Notes: generated from the letters alone by a model not told the origin. DNA of 36,293 bases from an uncultured Oscillospiraceae bacterium (GCA_947629955.1 CANRFT010000020.1:1-36293); one strand, 5' to 3'; numbered from the stretch's first letter, positions 13,748-21,409 are shown. A program made the numbers and translations.

Positions 13748-14539
13748 TCATTTCGGGATATGTATGGTCAGGGTGATCTCACTGTCGGTCTCCTCCCGGC
13801 CGCACCGGGCGGCCACCCCGGCGGACTGCATCACCGCCAGGCCCCGCTTGACGGTGTTCAAAAACAGCCGCACGTCCCTGATGCGGTAGATGGGGGAGGC
13901 GGAGCGAGGCTTTTCCGCCTGCCGGCACAGCCGGTCGATATACTCCTCGGTCTTTGCCACGTTCAGCCGGGCCTTGAGGATGTGGTCCAGGGCGGCCCGC
14001 TGGCGGTCCGGGTCCTCCAGCCGCAGCAGCGCCCGGGCGTGGCGCTCGGTGAGGCGGTTGGCGCGGAGGGAGGCGATCACGTCGGGAGGCAGCTTCAGCA
14101 GGCGGAGCTTGTTGGCCACGGCGGACTGGCTCTTGCCCACCCGGCGGGCGGCCTCCTCCTGGGACAGGTGGAACCGCTCGATGAGTTTGCGGAGGGCCTC
14201 CGCCTCCTCCCACACGTCCAGATCCCGCCGCTGGAGGTTCTCGATGAGGGCCAGCAGGGAGGAGGTCTCCTCGTCCGCCTCCACCGGCAGGCAGGGCACG
14301 GTGGTCAGCCCCGCCAGCTGGGCCGCCCGGAGGCGGCGCTCCCCGGCCACCAGCTCCCAGCCGCCCATGGCGCGCCGTACCGACAGGGGCTGGAGGATCC
14401 CCACCGAGGCGATGGAGCGGGACAGCTCCTCCAGGCCCTCCCGGTCGAAGGCGCGGCGGGGCTGGTGGGGGTTGGGGCGCAGCTCTTTCACGGGGATGTC
14501 GATGACCTGGCGCCTGTCCGATTTCCGAAAAAGGGGCAT
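13748..14539 (-). CDS. noc: Nucleoid occlusion protein Noc (ParB family)
   Basis: 263 residues with the ParB-family layout: ELRPNPHQPRRAF, CTP-binding AGERRLRAAQLAGL, ENLQRRDLDVWEEAEAL, a helix-turn-helix (LSQEEAARRVGKSQSAVANK) and a C-terminal domain ending in EITLTIHIPK. At the positions reported to separate Noc from ParB binding it reads Q (KSQ), K (NKL), K (LLKLP) and R (ERHAR), the Noc pattern, whereas the ParB here reads R, A, S, G. It should therefore bind NBS-type sites, not parS. The N terminus (MPLFRKSDRRQVIDIPV) is short, and the membrane-targeting amphipathic helix of Bacillus Noc is not obvious. ATG 14539 follows AAGGAGG. In Bacillus noc sits beside rsmG; here they are apart. Confidence 0.85.
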   Translation of the reverse strand: MPLFRKSDRRQVIDIPVKELRPNPHQPRRAFDREGLEELSRSIASVGILQPLSVRRAMGGWELVAGERRLRAAQLAGLTTVPCLPVEADEETSSLLALIENLQRRDLDVWEEAEALRKLIERFHLSQEEAARRVGKSQSAVANKLRLLKLPPDVIASLRANRLTERHARALLRLEDPDRQRAALDHILKARLNVAKTEEYIDRLCRQAEKPRSASPIYRIRDVRLFLNTVKRGLAVMQSAGVAARCGREETDSEITLTIHIPK

Positions 14540-14576
14540 GGGACCGCCTCCTTGAATGCCGTTTGGACAAGCATAA

Positions 14577-14610
14577 TCCCCTTCCGATGGGAAAATCCAT
14601 CGAAAGGGGG
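14577..14610. other. Inverted repeat upstream of noc
   Basis: Arms CCCCTTCCGATGG and CCATCGAAAGGGG pair at 12 of 13 positions around a GAAAAT loop. On the plus strand GTGTGTTTCCGTTTTTTT follows, but no plus-strand gene ends here. On the minus strand it lies just after the yitT stop and 38 bp before noc, without a U-tract. It may be a weak stop for yitT or a regulatory hairpin in the noc leader. Confidence 0.5.
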
Positions 14611-14626
14611 TGTGTTTCCGTTTTTT

Positions 14627-15481
14627 TCAGCTGACACGGAGGAAGCCCTTGCCGAAGATCTCACTGGAATTGAGGATGAGCATGAAGGCTTCGGGCTCGG
14701 TGGAGCGGAGGTATCGGCGAAGGGCCACCGCCTGGTGCCGGGACAGGGCGGTGAGCACCACCCAGCGCCCCTCATGGGAATAGGCGCCCTCCGCCCGCCA
14801 GAGGGTGGCCGAGCGATGCAGGGTGTTCAGGATATAGCCCCGGACCTCCTCCGGATGGGAGGTGACGGCGATGAAACTCTTTTTGCGGTTCAGGGACTCG
14901 ATCACGTTGTCCACCAGCACCGTTTTCAGCAGCAGCCCCAGGACAGACAGCAGGCCGGTCTTTAAATCAAGGAACAGGAAGGTGGACAGCACGATGAGCA
15001 CGTCCACGCACAACAGGGCCATGCCGATGTCCAGGCTGGTGTACTTTTTCAGGATCATGGCCAGGATGTCGGTGCCGCCGGTGGAGCCGTCCAGGTTGAA
15101 CAGGACGGCGGAGCCCAGGGCGGGGAAGATCACCGCGAAGAACAGCTCCATCAGCACCTCGTCGGTGAGGGGGGCGGCCAGGGGGCACAGCCACTCCAGG
15201 CCGGACAGCAGGGCGGAGAACAGCACCGAGCAGTACACGGTGCGCAGGCCGAAGCCCTTGTTCAGGAACAGGAAGCCCAGGGTCAGGAAGGCCAGATTGA
15301 TGACCGAGGCGAAGGTGGAGGAGCTCACCGCCGGGAAGGCGGCGGACAGCACCACCGCCAGGCCGGTGACCCCGCCGGTGGAGATGTGGTTGGGGAACTT
15401 GAAAAAGTAGACGCCCACCGCCACCAGAGCGGTGCCCAGGGTGAGCAGGATAAATTCGCGGAGCCCGCGCTTCCAGTCCAT
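14627..15481 (-). CDS. YitT/DUF2179 family membrane protein
   Basis: 284 residues. The first about 190 residues hold five or six membrane segments (GLREFILLTLGTALVAVGVY, GVTGLAVVLSAAFPAV, FASVINLAFLTLGFLFL, LMELFFAVIFPALGSAVLFN, DIGMALLCVDVLIVLSTFLF, GLLSVLGLLLKTVLVDNVIE). The NLDGSTGGTDILAMIL segment is a YitT hallmark. The C-terminal domain (about 200-284, KKSFIAVTSHPEEVRGYILN, GRWVVLTALSRHQAVALRRY) is the soluble DUF2179 fold. The family is widespread in Firmicutes and its biochemical role is unproven. ATG 15481 follows AAGGAAGGA. It has its own promoter and ends 87 bp before noc. Confidence 0.93.
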   Translation of the reverse strand: MDWKRGLREFILLTLGTALVAVGVYFFKFPNHISTGGVTGLAVVLSAAFPAVSSSTFASVINLAFLTLGFLFLNKGFGLRTVYCSVLFSALLSGLEWLCPLAAPLTDEVLMELFFAVIFPALGSAVLFNLDGSTGGTDILAMILKKYTSLDIGMALLCVDVLIVLSTFLFLDLKTGLLSVLGLLLKTVLVDNVIESLNRKKSFIAVTSHPEEVRGYILNTLHRSATLWRAEGAYSHEGRWVVLTALSRHQAVALRRYLRSTEPEAFMLILNSSEIFGKGFLRVS

Positions 15482-15534
15482 GAGAGGTCCTTCCTTTCGC
15501 CGCCGGGAGGCGGCCCTGTCTGTACACCGCGGAC

Positions 15535-15563
15535 ATTGTAGCAGAAACCGTTGCGGAGCGCAA
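15535..15563 (-). promoter_or_regulatory. Predicted promoter of the yitT-family gene
   Basis: Minus strand TTGCGC (15563-15558), 17-bp spacer, TACAAT (15540-15535). Leader about 48 nt. Confidence 0.65.
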
Positions 15564-15596
15564 GACAAATTTAAAAGCGGAGGGATCCGTCCAGAC

Positions 15597-15627
15597 AAAA
15601 AGCGGACCGGGGCTTGCGCCCCGGTCC
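15597..15627 (-). terminator. Rho-independent terminator downstream of tadA
   Basis: Perfect 10-bp stem GGACCGGGGC/GCCCCGGTCC with a 4-nt loop, followed on the minus strand by GCTTTTT. It lies 90 bp past the tadA stop. The AT-rich 15628-15717 stretch between them holds no supported gene. Confidence 0.85.
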
Positions 15628-15717
15628 AAAAGAATGGAGGATAGAATGAAAAAGAAAGGATAACTCTTGCAAGGATTAAGATAAAGGGGAATCGTTACGA
15701 AAATTCATCAACATTTA

Positions 15718-16191
15718 TTACAAATCTATTAAATCTCGCGGGTCCTCCCGCAGCGCGGCGAAAAACCGCGCCATCAGGGACCGGCACTCGGGCTCCAGCA
15801 GGCCGCCATACAGCCGGGGGCGGTGGTTGAACCGCTCCTCGAACAGGTTCAGCACCGAGCCGCAGCAGCCGGACTTCTCCTCCCGGGCGCCGTAGCGCAC
15901 CTCGGCCACGCGGGAATTGATGATGGCCCCGGCGCACATGGGGCAGGGCTCCAGGGTGACGTACAGGGTGCAGCCGGACAGCCGCCAGCTCCCCAGCCGC
16001 CGGCAGGCGTCCGCGATGGCCGCCACCTCCGCATGGGCGGTGGCGGAGCGGTCCGCCTCCCGGCGGTTGCGGCCCTCGCCGATGATCTCCCCGGACGGGG
16101 AGACGACCACGCAGCCTACCGGCACGTCCCCGGAGGAGGAACACTCCTCCGCCAGGGCGATGGCGCGGCGCATATAGTCCTCGTGGGTCAT
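15718..16191 (-). CDS. tadA: tRNA(adenine34) deaminase TadA
   Basis: Deaminates A34 to inosine in the tRNA-Arg wobble position. The 157-residue product is of usual length and has the zinc site of the deaminase fold: TAHAEVAAI (His53, catalytic Glu55) and TLEPCPMCAGAI (Cys83, Cys86). DVPVGCVVV, GEGRNRRE, INSRVAEVRYGAREEKSGCCG and FNHRPRLYGGLLEPECR are TadA-specific. ATG 16191 follows GGAAGGAGG. It is transcribed alone, divergent from padR, and ends in a terminator at 15597. Confidence 0.95.
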   Translation of the reverse strand: MTHEDYMRRAIALAEECSSSGDVPVGCVVVSPSGEIIGEGRNRREADRSATAHAEVAAIADACRRLGSWRLSGCTLYVTLEPCPMCAGAIINSRVAEVRYGAREEKSGCCGSVLNLFEERFNHRPRLYGGLLEPECRSLMARFFAALREDPRDLIDL

Positions 16192-16222
16192 GGGCGGGGC
16201 CTCCTTCCGGGCAGTTTTGTCC

Positions 16223-16269
16223 ATTATACCACAGTCGCAAGCCGTTGTGCGGCTTGCGCAGATATTATA
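16223..16269 (-). promoter_or_regulatory. Tandem extended -10 promoters of tadA with a hairpin between
   Basis: Two minus-strand TATAAT boxes (16228-16223 and 16269-16264), each preceded by TGN (TGGTATAAT and TGTTATAAT), fit extended -10 promoters without good -35 boxes. Between them is an 8-bp perfect inverted repeat GCAAGCCG/CGGCTTGC (16237-16257), which would lie at the 5' end of the longer transcript. Confidence 0.55.
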
Positions 16270-16300
16270 ACACGGCGGAAGGATTTTCCGCAAGTTCCTC

Positions 16301-16349
16301 TTGACATATATCGAACATTGATATATTCTTAGAGTATCAATATTCGATA
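16301..16349 (+). promoter_or_regulatory. padR promoter with a large PadR-type operator
   Basis: TTGACA (16301-16306), 17-bp spacer and TATTCT (16324-16329). An inverted repeat with 15-bp arms (TATCGAACATTGATA at 16309-16323 and TATCAATATTCGATA at 16335-16349, 14 of 15 complementary) fills the spacer and extends past the -10. It is AT-rich, as expected of PadR sites, and stands out in this GC-rich genome. Autorepression is inferred. Confidence 0.78.
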
Positions 16350-16365
16350 TAAGGGGGGCGAGGAC

Positions 16366-16833
16366 ATGGCCAGAGAGAAGCTGGAGACCCTGACCGAGCA
16401 GATGTACTATCTCCTGCTGGCCCTGTACGAGCCGGGCCACGGCTACGCCATCATGGAGCGGGTGGAGAGGCTGTCCCGCGGGCGGCTGCGGCTGGGGCCG
16501 GGGACCCTCTACACCCTGCTGGGCCGGTTCGAGCGGGAAAGGCTCATCTGGCTGGAGCGGACGGAGGACAAGCGGAAGATCTACCGGCTGACGGCGGAAG
16601 GAGAGGCGGTCCTCCGGGAGGAGCACGAGCGGCTGCGGCGGCAGCTGGCGGACGGTGAAGCGGTCCTTGGGAAGGAGGATGGCCATGTGGGGCAGGAGGT
16701 ATGTGCTGTTTCGGTTCTCTCCGTATCTGTACAAGGGGATGGAGGAGTATCTGAACGAGCAGGCGGAGCGCGGCTGGGAGCTGGAGTCGGCGGGTCCGCT
16801 GGTGGGAAAGTTCCACCGGACCTGGCGGACTGA
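16366..16833 (+). CDS. PadR-family transcriptional regulator
   Basis: The N-terminal winged helix is clear: LTEQMYYLLLALYEPGHGYA, IMERVERLSRGRLRLGPGTL, YTLLGRFERERLIWLERTED, KRKIYRLTAEGEAVLREEHE, then RLRRQLADGEAVLGKED at about residue 105. That is where short PadR proteins that precede DUF2812 genes normally end. The frame stays open to 16833 (155 residues), but the last 50 residues are Gly/Val/Ala-rich and read like a shadow of the DUF2812 gene. It overlaps that gene by 149 bp. Either the stop was lost or a frameshift is present. ATG 16366 follows AAGGGGGGCGAGG. It likely represses its own operon in response to an unknown signal. Confidence 0.9.
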   Translation: MAREKLETLTEQMYYLLLALYEPGHGYAIMERVERLSRGRLRLGPGTLYTLLGRFERERLIWLERTEDKRKIYRLTAEGEAVLREEHERLRRQLADGEAVLGKEDGHVGQEVCAVSVLSVSVQGDGGVSERAGGARLGAGVGGSAGGKVPPDLAD

Positions 16834-17581
16834 CCTGCGGTACAGCGTGGACCTGATCCCCCGGGACGAGGGGTACCGCCGGGAGTATTTCGATCTGTGC
16901 CGGGACGCGGGGTGGGAGCTGATCGAGACCCTGCCGGCGGTGGCGGTGTTCGCCTCTCTGCCGGGGGCCGACCCGCCCCCGGTCCAGAGCGACCCGGCGG
17001 TGGAACGGGAGAACTTTTCGCGGGCCATGGTACGGTATCTGATCTGGACCGGGCTGCTGTTCGCGGCGGGGATTGCCAGCATCCTCTGGCTGCGGGGGGA
17101 GATCGCCCGGACATACGGCATCCTGGCCACGCCCCTGTATGTGTGGATCTACCGGCTGTGGCTGGCCGTCAACGCCGACGCTCTGGCGGGGGTGCTGCTG
17201 CTGGAGGCGGTGAGCCTGCTGGCGGTGTGGCTGTCCGCCCGGGCCCAGGAGGGGGCGCCCGTCCCGCCCCGGTGGGCCCTGTGGATCAGCGGCGCGGGGG
17301 ACCTGCTGACGTGGGCGGGTGTGGCGTCGGCCTGGCTGATGACGGCGGCCCACCGGTGCTTCACCTACGGACTGGATCTCAGGGTGCTGTTGCTGACGGC
17401 GGCGCTGGCCGGGGCGGTCTGTCTGGTCCTGGCGCTGGCGGGGCAGCGGTCCGCCCGAAGGCTGAGCCGCGCCAGGAGACTGCTGGCGGTGGCGGGAGTG
17501 CTGGCGATCGTCGCCGCCGTGGGAGTGTATTTGTTCCTGCGGCATGCCAATTTTATGGGATGGGGGCTCTGGTATGTCTGA
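16685..17581 (+). CDS. DUF2812 membrane protein of a PadR operon
   Basis: 298 residues. The N-terminal DUF2812 domain (about 1-115: YVLFRFSPYLYKGMEEYLNE, QAERGWELESAGPLVGKFHR, EYFDLCRDAGWELIETLPAV) is followed by several membrane segments: YLIWTGLLFAAGIASILWL, TPLYVWIYRLWLAVNADAL, GVLLLEAVSLLAVWLSA, DLLTWAGVASAWLMTAA, VLLLTAALAGAVCLVLALAG, LLAVAGVLAIVAAVGVYLFL. The ATG at 16685 has AAGGAGG at 6 nt; ATG 16679 touches that site and GTG 16655 has none. DUF2812 genes commonly follow padR in Firmicutes; function unknown, probably an envelope or stress module. Its stop overlaps the vanZ-like gene by 8 bp. Confidence 0.85.
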   Translation: MWGRRYVLFRFSPYLYKGMEEYLNEQAERGWELESAGPLVGKFHRTWRTDLRYSVDLIPRDEGYRREYFDLCRDAGWELIETLPAVAVFASLPGADPPPVQSDPAVERENFSRAMVRYLIWTGLLFAAGIASILWLRGEIARTYGILATPLYVWIYRLWLAVNADALAGVLLLEAVSLLAVWLSARAQEGAPVPPRWALWISGAGDLLTWAGVASAWLMTAAHRCFTYGLDLRVLLLTAALAGAVCLVLALAGQRSARRLSRARRLLAVAGVLAIVAAVGVYLFLRHANFMGWGLWYV

Positions 17582-18128
17582 TTTTATCGGGACCGCATTG
17601 GAATACCTGGCGGAGCGGATCCTGCCCATCCTTGTGGGGACGGCGGCATTCTGGCTGGTCCGGCGGCTACTGCTCCGGCAGGGGACCGTGACCGAGGGGG
17701 GAAGGGCCCACGAGATCGGGGTGCTGGTATTCGCCCTGTACGTGTCGGCGGTGCTGTCCCTGACCTACCTGCCCCTGCTGCCCATGTCCGCGGGCGGATT
17801 TTCGTTCAACTCCACCGTATGGGGCCTGCTGACAGGGACCTACACCGCCGGGAGCTGGGTATACACCATGCTGGCCGCCAATGTGGTGATGTTCCTCCCC
17901 CTGGGGTTTCTGACGCGGCTGCTGTGGCGGCAGCGGCCCTGGCAGACGCTGGCCCTCTGCCTGGCGGCCACCCTGTGTATCGAGCTGTTCCAGCCGCTGG
18001 CGGGGCGGAGCTTCGACATCGACGACATCCTGCTGAATTTTTTGGGCGGGGCGCTGGGGCTGCTGCTGGCGGAGGGATTTCGAAAGCTGTGGCCAAAGGC
18101 GGCGGACGCGCTGCGGGCCAACGCGTGA
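17574..18128 (+). CDS. VanZ-family membrane protein
   Basis: 184 residues with four to five membrane segments and the VanZ pattern: GVLVFALYVSAVLSLTYLPL, WVYTMLAANVVMFLPLGFLT and CIELFQPLAGRSFDIDDILL before NFLGGALGLLL. The E-x-x-Q and D-x-D-D residues of this family are present. VanZ-like proteins are linked to teicoplanin resistance in Tn1546, but most members, like this one, have no known substrate and should not be read as a resistance gene. ATG 17574 overlaps the DUF2812 stop by 8 bp. Last gene of padR-DUF2812-vanZ, followed by a terminator. Confidence 0.9.
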   Translation: MSDFIGTALEYLAERILPILVGTAAFWLVRRLLLRQGTVTEGGRAHEIGVLVFALYVSAVLSLTYLPLLPMSAGGFSFNSTVWGLLTGTYTAGSWVYTMLAANVVMFLPLGFLTRLLWRQRPWQTLALCLAATLCIELFQPLAGRSFDIDDILLNFLGGALGLLLAEGFRKLWPKAADALRANA

Positions 18129-18130
18129 AA

Positions 18131-18160
18131 AGCTCCCGGACGATAAGTCCGGGAGCTTTT
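18131..18160. terminator. Bidirectional terminator between vanZ-like and Ca-ATPase genes
   Basis: 11-bp perfect stem AGCTCCCGGAC/GTCCGGGAGCT around GATAA, flanked by AAAA on the left and TTTT on the right. It serves both converging genes. Confidence 0.9.
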
Positions 18161-18175
18161 ATGTATCCAGGGGGA

Positions 18176-20797
18176 TCAGCGGCGGCCCCGGCGGAGGGCC
18201 TTTTCGATCTCGCAGAGGACCACCGGGGCCAGGGAGAGCCCCAGCACGCACAGCCATTCCAGACCGGTGAGGGCGGTGACCCGGAAGACGGCCATCAGCG
18301 GCGGGAAGAGCAGCACGGACAGCTGGAGGGCGGCCCCGGCCAGGAAGGCTTTGTTCATGGCGGGGTTGGTGAACAGGCCGATGGCGAAGATGGAGCGGTC
18401 TTCGCTGCGCACGTCAAAGGCGTGGAACAGCTGGCAGAAGGTGAGAGTGGCGAAGGCCATGGTGTTGGCGGCGCCGTCGGCCGAGGCGGGGCCTGAGAGC
18501 ACGTACTCCCCCAGCCAGTAGGCCGCCAGGGTCAGCAGGCCCACCATGGCCCCCTGCCAGGCCAGGCGGAGGGAAAAGGCCCGGTCGAACAGGGAGGCGG
18601 AGGCGGGCCGGGGAGTCTCCTCCATGACGGAGGGCTCCACCGGCTCCATCCCCAGGGCCAGGGCGGGGAGGGAGTCGGTGACCAGGTTGAGCCACAGCAG
18701 CTGTACCGCCGCCAGAGGGGGCTGGCGGAAGTTCAGCAAGGTGGCCAGAAACAGGGTGAGAATCTCCCCGATGTTGCAGGAGAGCAGGTAGTGGATGGCC
18801 TTTTTGATGTTGGACCAGATGCCCCGGCCCTGCTCCACCGCCTTGACGATGGTGGCGAAGTTGTCGTCGGTGAGGATCATGTCGGCGGCCCCCTTGGCCA
18901 CGTCGGTGCCGCTGATCCCCATAGCGCAGCCGATGTCGGAGGCCTTGAGGGCAGGGGCGTCGTTGACCCCGTCCCCGGTCATGGCCACCACCATGCCCCG
19001 CTTCTGCCAGGCCTTGACGATGCGCATTTTGTGCTCCGGGGTGACCCGGGCATAGACGGAGAACCGGTCGATGTCCTGCTCCAGCAGCTCCTGGGGCATG
19101 AAGTCCAGGTCCTCCCCAGTGACGGCCAGGTCGCCGGGGAGGCAGATGTCCAGATCCCTGGCGATGGCCACGGCGGTGAGCTTGTGGTCCCCGGTGATCA
19201 TCACCGGGCGGATGCCGGCGGCCCGGCACCTTGCCACCGCCCGCTTTACCTCCGGCCGGGGCGGGTCGATCATCCCCACCAGCCCCACGAAGGTGAGGCC
19301 GGTCTCCAGGGTCCGGGAGGTCAGCTCTCGGGGGAGGGCGTCCACATCCTTATAGGCGCAGCCCAGCACCCGCAGGGCGCTCTCCGCCATGGAGGAATTG
19401 GCGGCGTCCGCGTCCCGGGCCAGGGCGGCGGTGAGGGGGACCGCCGTCCCCGCCAGGATGTGGGTGCATCGGGACAGCAGCACGTCGGGGGCGCCCTTCA
19501 CCATCACCCGGTATTTCCCGCCGACGGGGTGGACGGTGGACATGAGCTTGCGGACCGAGTCGAAGGGCAGCTCCGCCACCCGGGGGAACTCCCGCTCCAG
19601 GGCGTTCTTGTCCAGGCCGTCGAGAAGGGCTGCGTCCACGAAGGCGGTCTCGGTGGGGTCGCCGGCGGTCTTGGGCGCGCCGTCCTCATCGGCGGTGAGC
19701 ACGGTGTCGTTGCACAGGGCGCCCACGGTGAGGGCGTCCCGGCGGTGCCGATCCCCCACCGTCCACACCTGGGTGACGGTCATTCTGTTCAGGGTGAGGG
19801 TGCCCGTCTTGTCGGAGCAGATGACCCCGGCGCAGCCCAGGGTCTCCACGGCGGGGAGCTTTTTCACGATGGCGCTGTGCTTCGCCATCCGCTGGACCCC
19901 CAGGGCCAGCACGATGGTGACGATGGCGGGCAGTCCCTCCGGGATGGCGGCCACCGCCAGGGACACGGCGGACAGGAACATCTCCAGGATGGGGCGGCGG
20001 TAGAGGACCCCCACGCCGAACATCACCGCGCAGACGGCCAGGCAGACGAAGGACAGGGTCTTCGAGATCTCGGCCATCTTCCGCTGGAGGGGGGTGGAGG
20101 TCTCCTCCTGGCCGGTGAGCAGTTTGGCGATGCGGCCCACCTCCGTGTCCATGCCGGTGGCGGTGACCACGCACGCTGCCCGCCCGTTGGTGATGACGGT
20201 GGAGGAAACCACCATGTTCGTCCGGTCGGCCAGGGGGGTGTCTGCCGGGAGGGAGTCCGCCGCGGACTTGTCCACCGGCGCCGACTCCCCGGTCATGGCG
20301 GACTCGTCGGCCTTCAGGTCGGCGCACTCCAGAATGCGAGCGTCGGCGGGGACCAGGTCGCCGGCCTCCAGGAGAACGATGTCGCCGGGGACCAGCCGGT
20401 CGGTCTCCACCCGGAGGGGTTTGCCGCCCCGGAGGACCTTGGCCAGGGGGGCGGACATCTTCTGAAGGGCGTCCAGGGCCCGCTGGGCGCTGTCCTCCTG
20501 GGAGATGGAGATGCAGGCGTTGACCGCTACGATGAGCAGGATGATCAGGGCCTCGACCCAGTCCTCCCCGCCGGAGGAGAGCAGGGACAGGGCCGCGGCG
20601 GCCAGCAGCACCAGGATCATGGGGTCCCGCAGCTGGTCGAAAAACCGGGCGGCCAGGGGTTCCTTTTTCGCCCCGGCCAGTTTGTTGGGGCCGTATGTAC
20701 CGAGACGCTTGGCGGCCTCCGCCTCCGACAGGCCGGCGGACGGGCGGACGTCCAGCTCCGTCAGGACCCTGGAGCGGGGCAGGGAATACCATTGCAT
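18176..20797 (-). CDS. Type II P-type ATPase, calcium-transporting (SERCA/PMCA-like)
   Basis: Membrane pump using ATP to export a cation, most likely Ca2+. 873 residues. Cation_ATPase_N domain (GLSEAEAAKRLGTYGPNKLA), actuator TGES (AMTGESAPV), M4 AAIPEGLPAIV as in Ca2+ ATPases, phosphorylation site SDKTGTLT (Asp329), KGAPDVLL in the nucleotide domain, and the hinge MTGDGVNDAPALKASDIG. M5-M6 include NIGEILTLFLATLLNF and LLWLNLVTDSLPALALGMEP (with N and D of the ion site). The C-terminal four-helix block is complete. ATG 20797 follows AAGGAG at 9 nt; the 60-residue upstream extension is rejected. Expression is probably controlled by a dyad around its -10 box. Mn2+ as substrate is possible. Confidence 0.94.
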   Translation of the reverse strand: MQWYSLPRSRVLTELDVRPSAGLSEAEAAKRLGTYGPNKLAGAKKEPLAARFFDQLRDPMILVLLAAAALSLLSSGGEDWVEALIILLIVAVNACISISQEDSAQRALDALQKMSAPLAKVLRGGKPLRVETDRLVPGDIVLLEAGDLVPADARILECADLKADESAMTGESAPVDKSAADSLPADTPLADRTNMVVSSTVITNGRAACVVTATGMDTEVGRIAKLLTGQEETSTPLQRKMAEISKTLSFVCLAVCAVMFGVGVLYRRPILEMFLSAVSLAVAAIPEGLPAIVTIVLALGVQRMAKHSAIVKKLPAVETLGCAGVICSDKTGTLTLNRMTVTQVWTVGDRHRRDALTVGALCNDTVLTADEDGAPKTAGDPTETAFVDAALLDGLDKNALEREFPRVAELPFDSVRKLMSTVHPVGGKYRVMVKGAPDVLLSRCTHILAGTAVPLTAALARDADAANSSMAESALRVLGCAYKDVDALPRELTSRTLETGLTFVGLVGMIDPPRPEVKRAVARCRAAGIRPVMITGDHKLTAVAIARDLDICLPGDLAVTGEDLDFMPQELLEQDIDRFSVYARVTPEHKMRIVKAWQKRGMVVAMTGDGVNDAPALKASDIGCAMGISGTDVAKGAADMILTDDNFATIVKAVEQGRGIWSNIKKAIHYLLSCNIGEILTLFLATLLNFRQPPLAAVQLLWLNLVTDSLPALALGMEPVEPSVMEETPRPASASLFDRAFSLRLAWQGAMVGLLTLAAYWLGEYVLSGPASADGAANTMAFATLTFCQLFHAFDVRSEDRSIFAIGLFTNPAMNKAFLAGAALQLSVLLFPPLMAVFRVTALTGLEWLCVLGLSLAPVVLCEIEKALRRGRR

Positions 20798-20813
20798 AGG
20801 CAGCACTCCTTTT

Positions 20814-20834
20814 GTCTCACCATTATAGTGAGAC
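20814..20834 (-). promoter_or_regulatory. Promoter and operator-like dyad of the Ca-ATPase gene
   Basis: On the minus strand TATAAT (20826-20821) is centred in a perfect 7-bp inverted repeat, GTCTCAC-N7-GTGAGAC. The -35 region is poor (TCCATT at 17 bp). A weak -35 plus a dyad enclosing the -10 suggests control by an activator or repressor. It lies 17 bp upstream of the start codon. Confidence 0.65.
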
Positions 20835-20867
20835 AGGGAGGTCGAATGGACGGGAATGGACAGGGCA

Positions 20868-20911
20868 AAAAGAAAAGACTTATCCGCGGCGGTCCGCCGC
20901 GGATAAGTCTT
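20868..20911 (-). terminator. Terminator of the zinc-ribbon gene
   Basis: A near-perfect 37-bp palindrome (20875-20911, one central base; 18-bp arms beginning AAGACTTATCCGCGG), followed on the minus strand by TTTTCTTTTT. Very strong intrinsic terminator, insulating the Ca-ATPase promoter. Confidence 0.9.
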
Positions 20912-20960
20912 GCCGCTGCGCCCGACGCGGTGTGGAGGCCGCGGGGCGGTATGTTTCGTG

Positions 20961-21356
20961 TCAGCTCTTCTCCTCAAAGGTGGCGCCGCAGGACCGGCAG
21001 TGGACGGTGATGCGCCCCTTGCCCCTGGGCACCCGCATCTGCTGGCCGCAGTTGGGGCACTTGAAGTAGCGGTGGTCCCTGTCCGCCATCCGGGCGCGGA
21101 GGGAGTTGAAGCTCCGGACGATGGGCCGGGCGAACTGGAGGAACTTCGCGTTCTCCGCCCGCCGCTTTTCGATCTGCCGGGAGAAGGACCGGAACAGGCA
21201 CACGAATACCAGCACCAGGGAGATGATCTCCAGGATCCCCCAGCGGACGAACAGCCCGACGACGCAGAGGATCACATAGACCACGATAAGAAACAGGTTC
21301 AGTTGATCGCCGCCGTAGCGGCCCGTCATGAACTGGGTCAAGGCCCGCCGGATCAT
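20961..21356 (-). CDS. Zinc-ribbon membrane protein of unknown function
   Basis: 131 residues. Two closely spaced membrane segments (LNLFLIVVYVILCVVGLFV and GILEIISLVLVFVCLF), a basic amphipathic stretch (RSFSRQIEKRRAENAKFLQF) and a C-terminal zinc ribbon (CPNCGQQMRVPRGKGRITVH, then CRSCG), giving a CxxC-x16-CxxC site. The topology suggests a cytoplasmic ribbon tethered to the membrane. Such proteins are frequent in clostridia without assigned function. ATG 21356 follows GAGGAGGTGAG. Own promoter and terminator; monocistronic. Confidence 0.85.
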   Translation of the reverse strand: MIRRALTQFMTGRYGGDQLNLFLIVVYVILCVVGLFVRWGILEIISLVLVFVCLFRSFSRQIEKRRAENAKFLQFARPIVRSFNSLRARMADRDHRYFKCPNCGQQMRVPRGKGRITVHCRSCGATFEEKS

Positions 21357-21409
21357 GGCCGCTCACCTCCTCAACAGGCGATTTTGGGGCACTCTGGAAG
21401 GATACCTCT

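Noticed and set aside
17574-18128. Glycopeptide resistance gene vanZ
   Set aside because: Only the VanZ fold is seen; no other van genes are present, and most VanZ-like proteins are not resistance determinants.
18791-21010. Long plus-strand ORF opposite the Ca-ATPase
   Set aside because: It is rich in Gly, His and Val as expected of an antisense shadow, with no recognisable domain and no ribosome-binding site.
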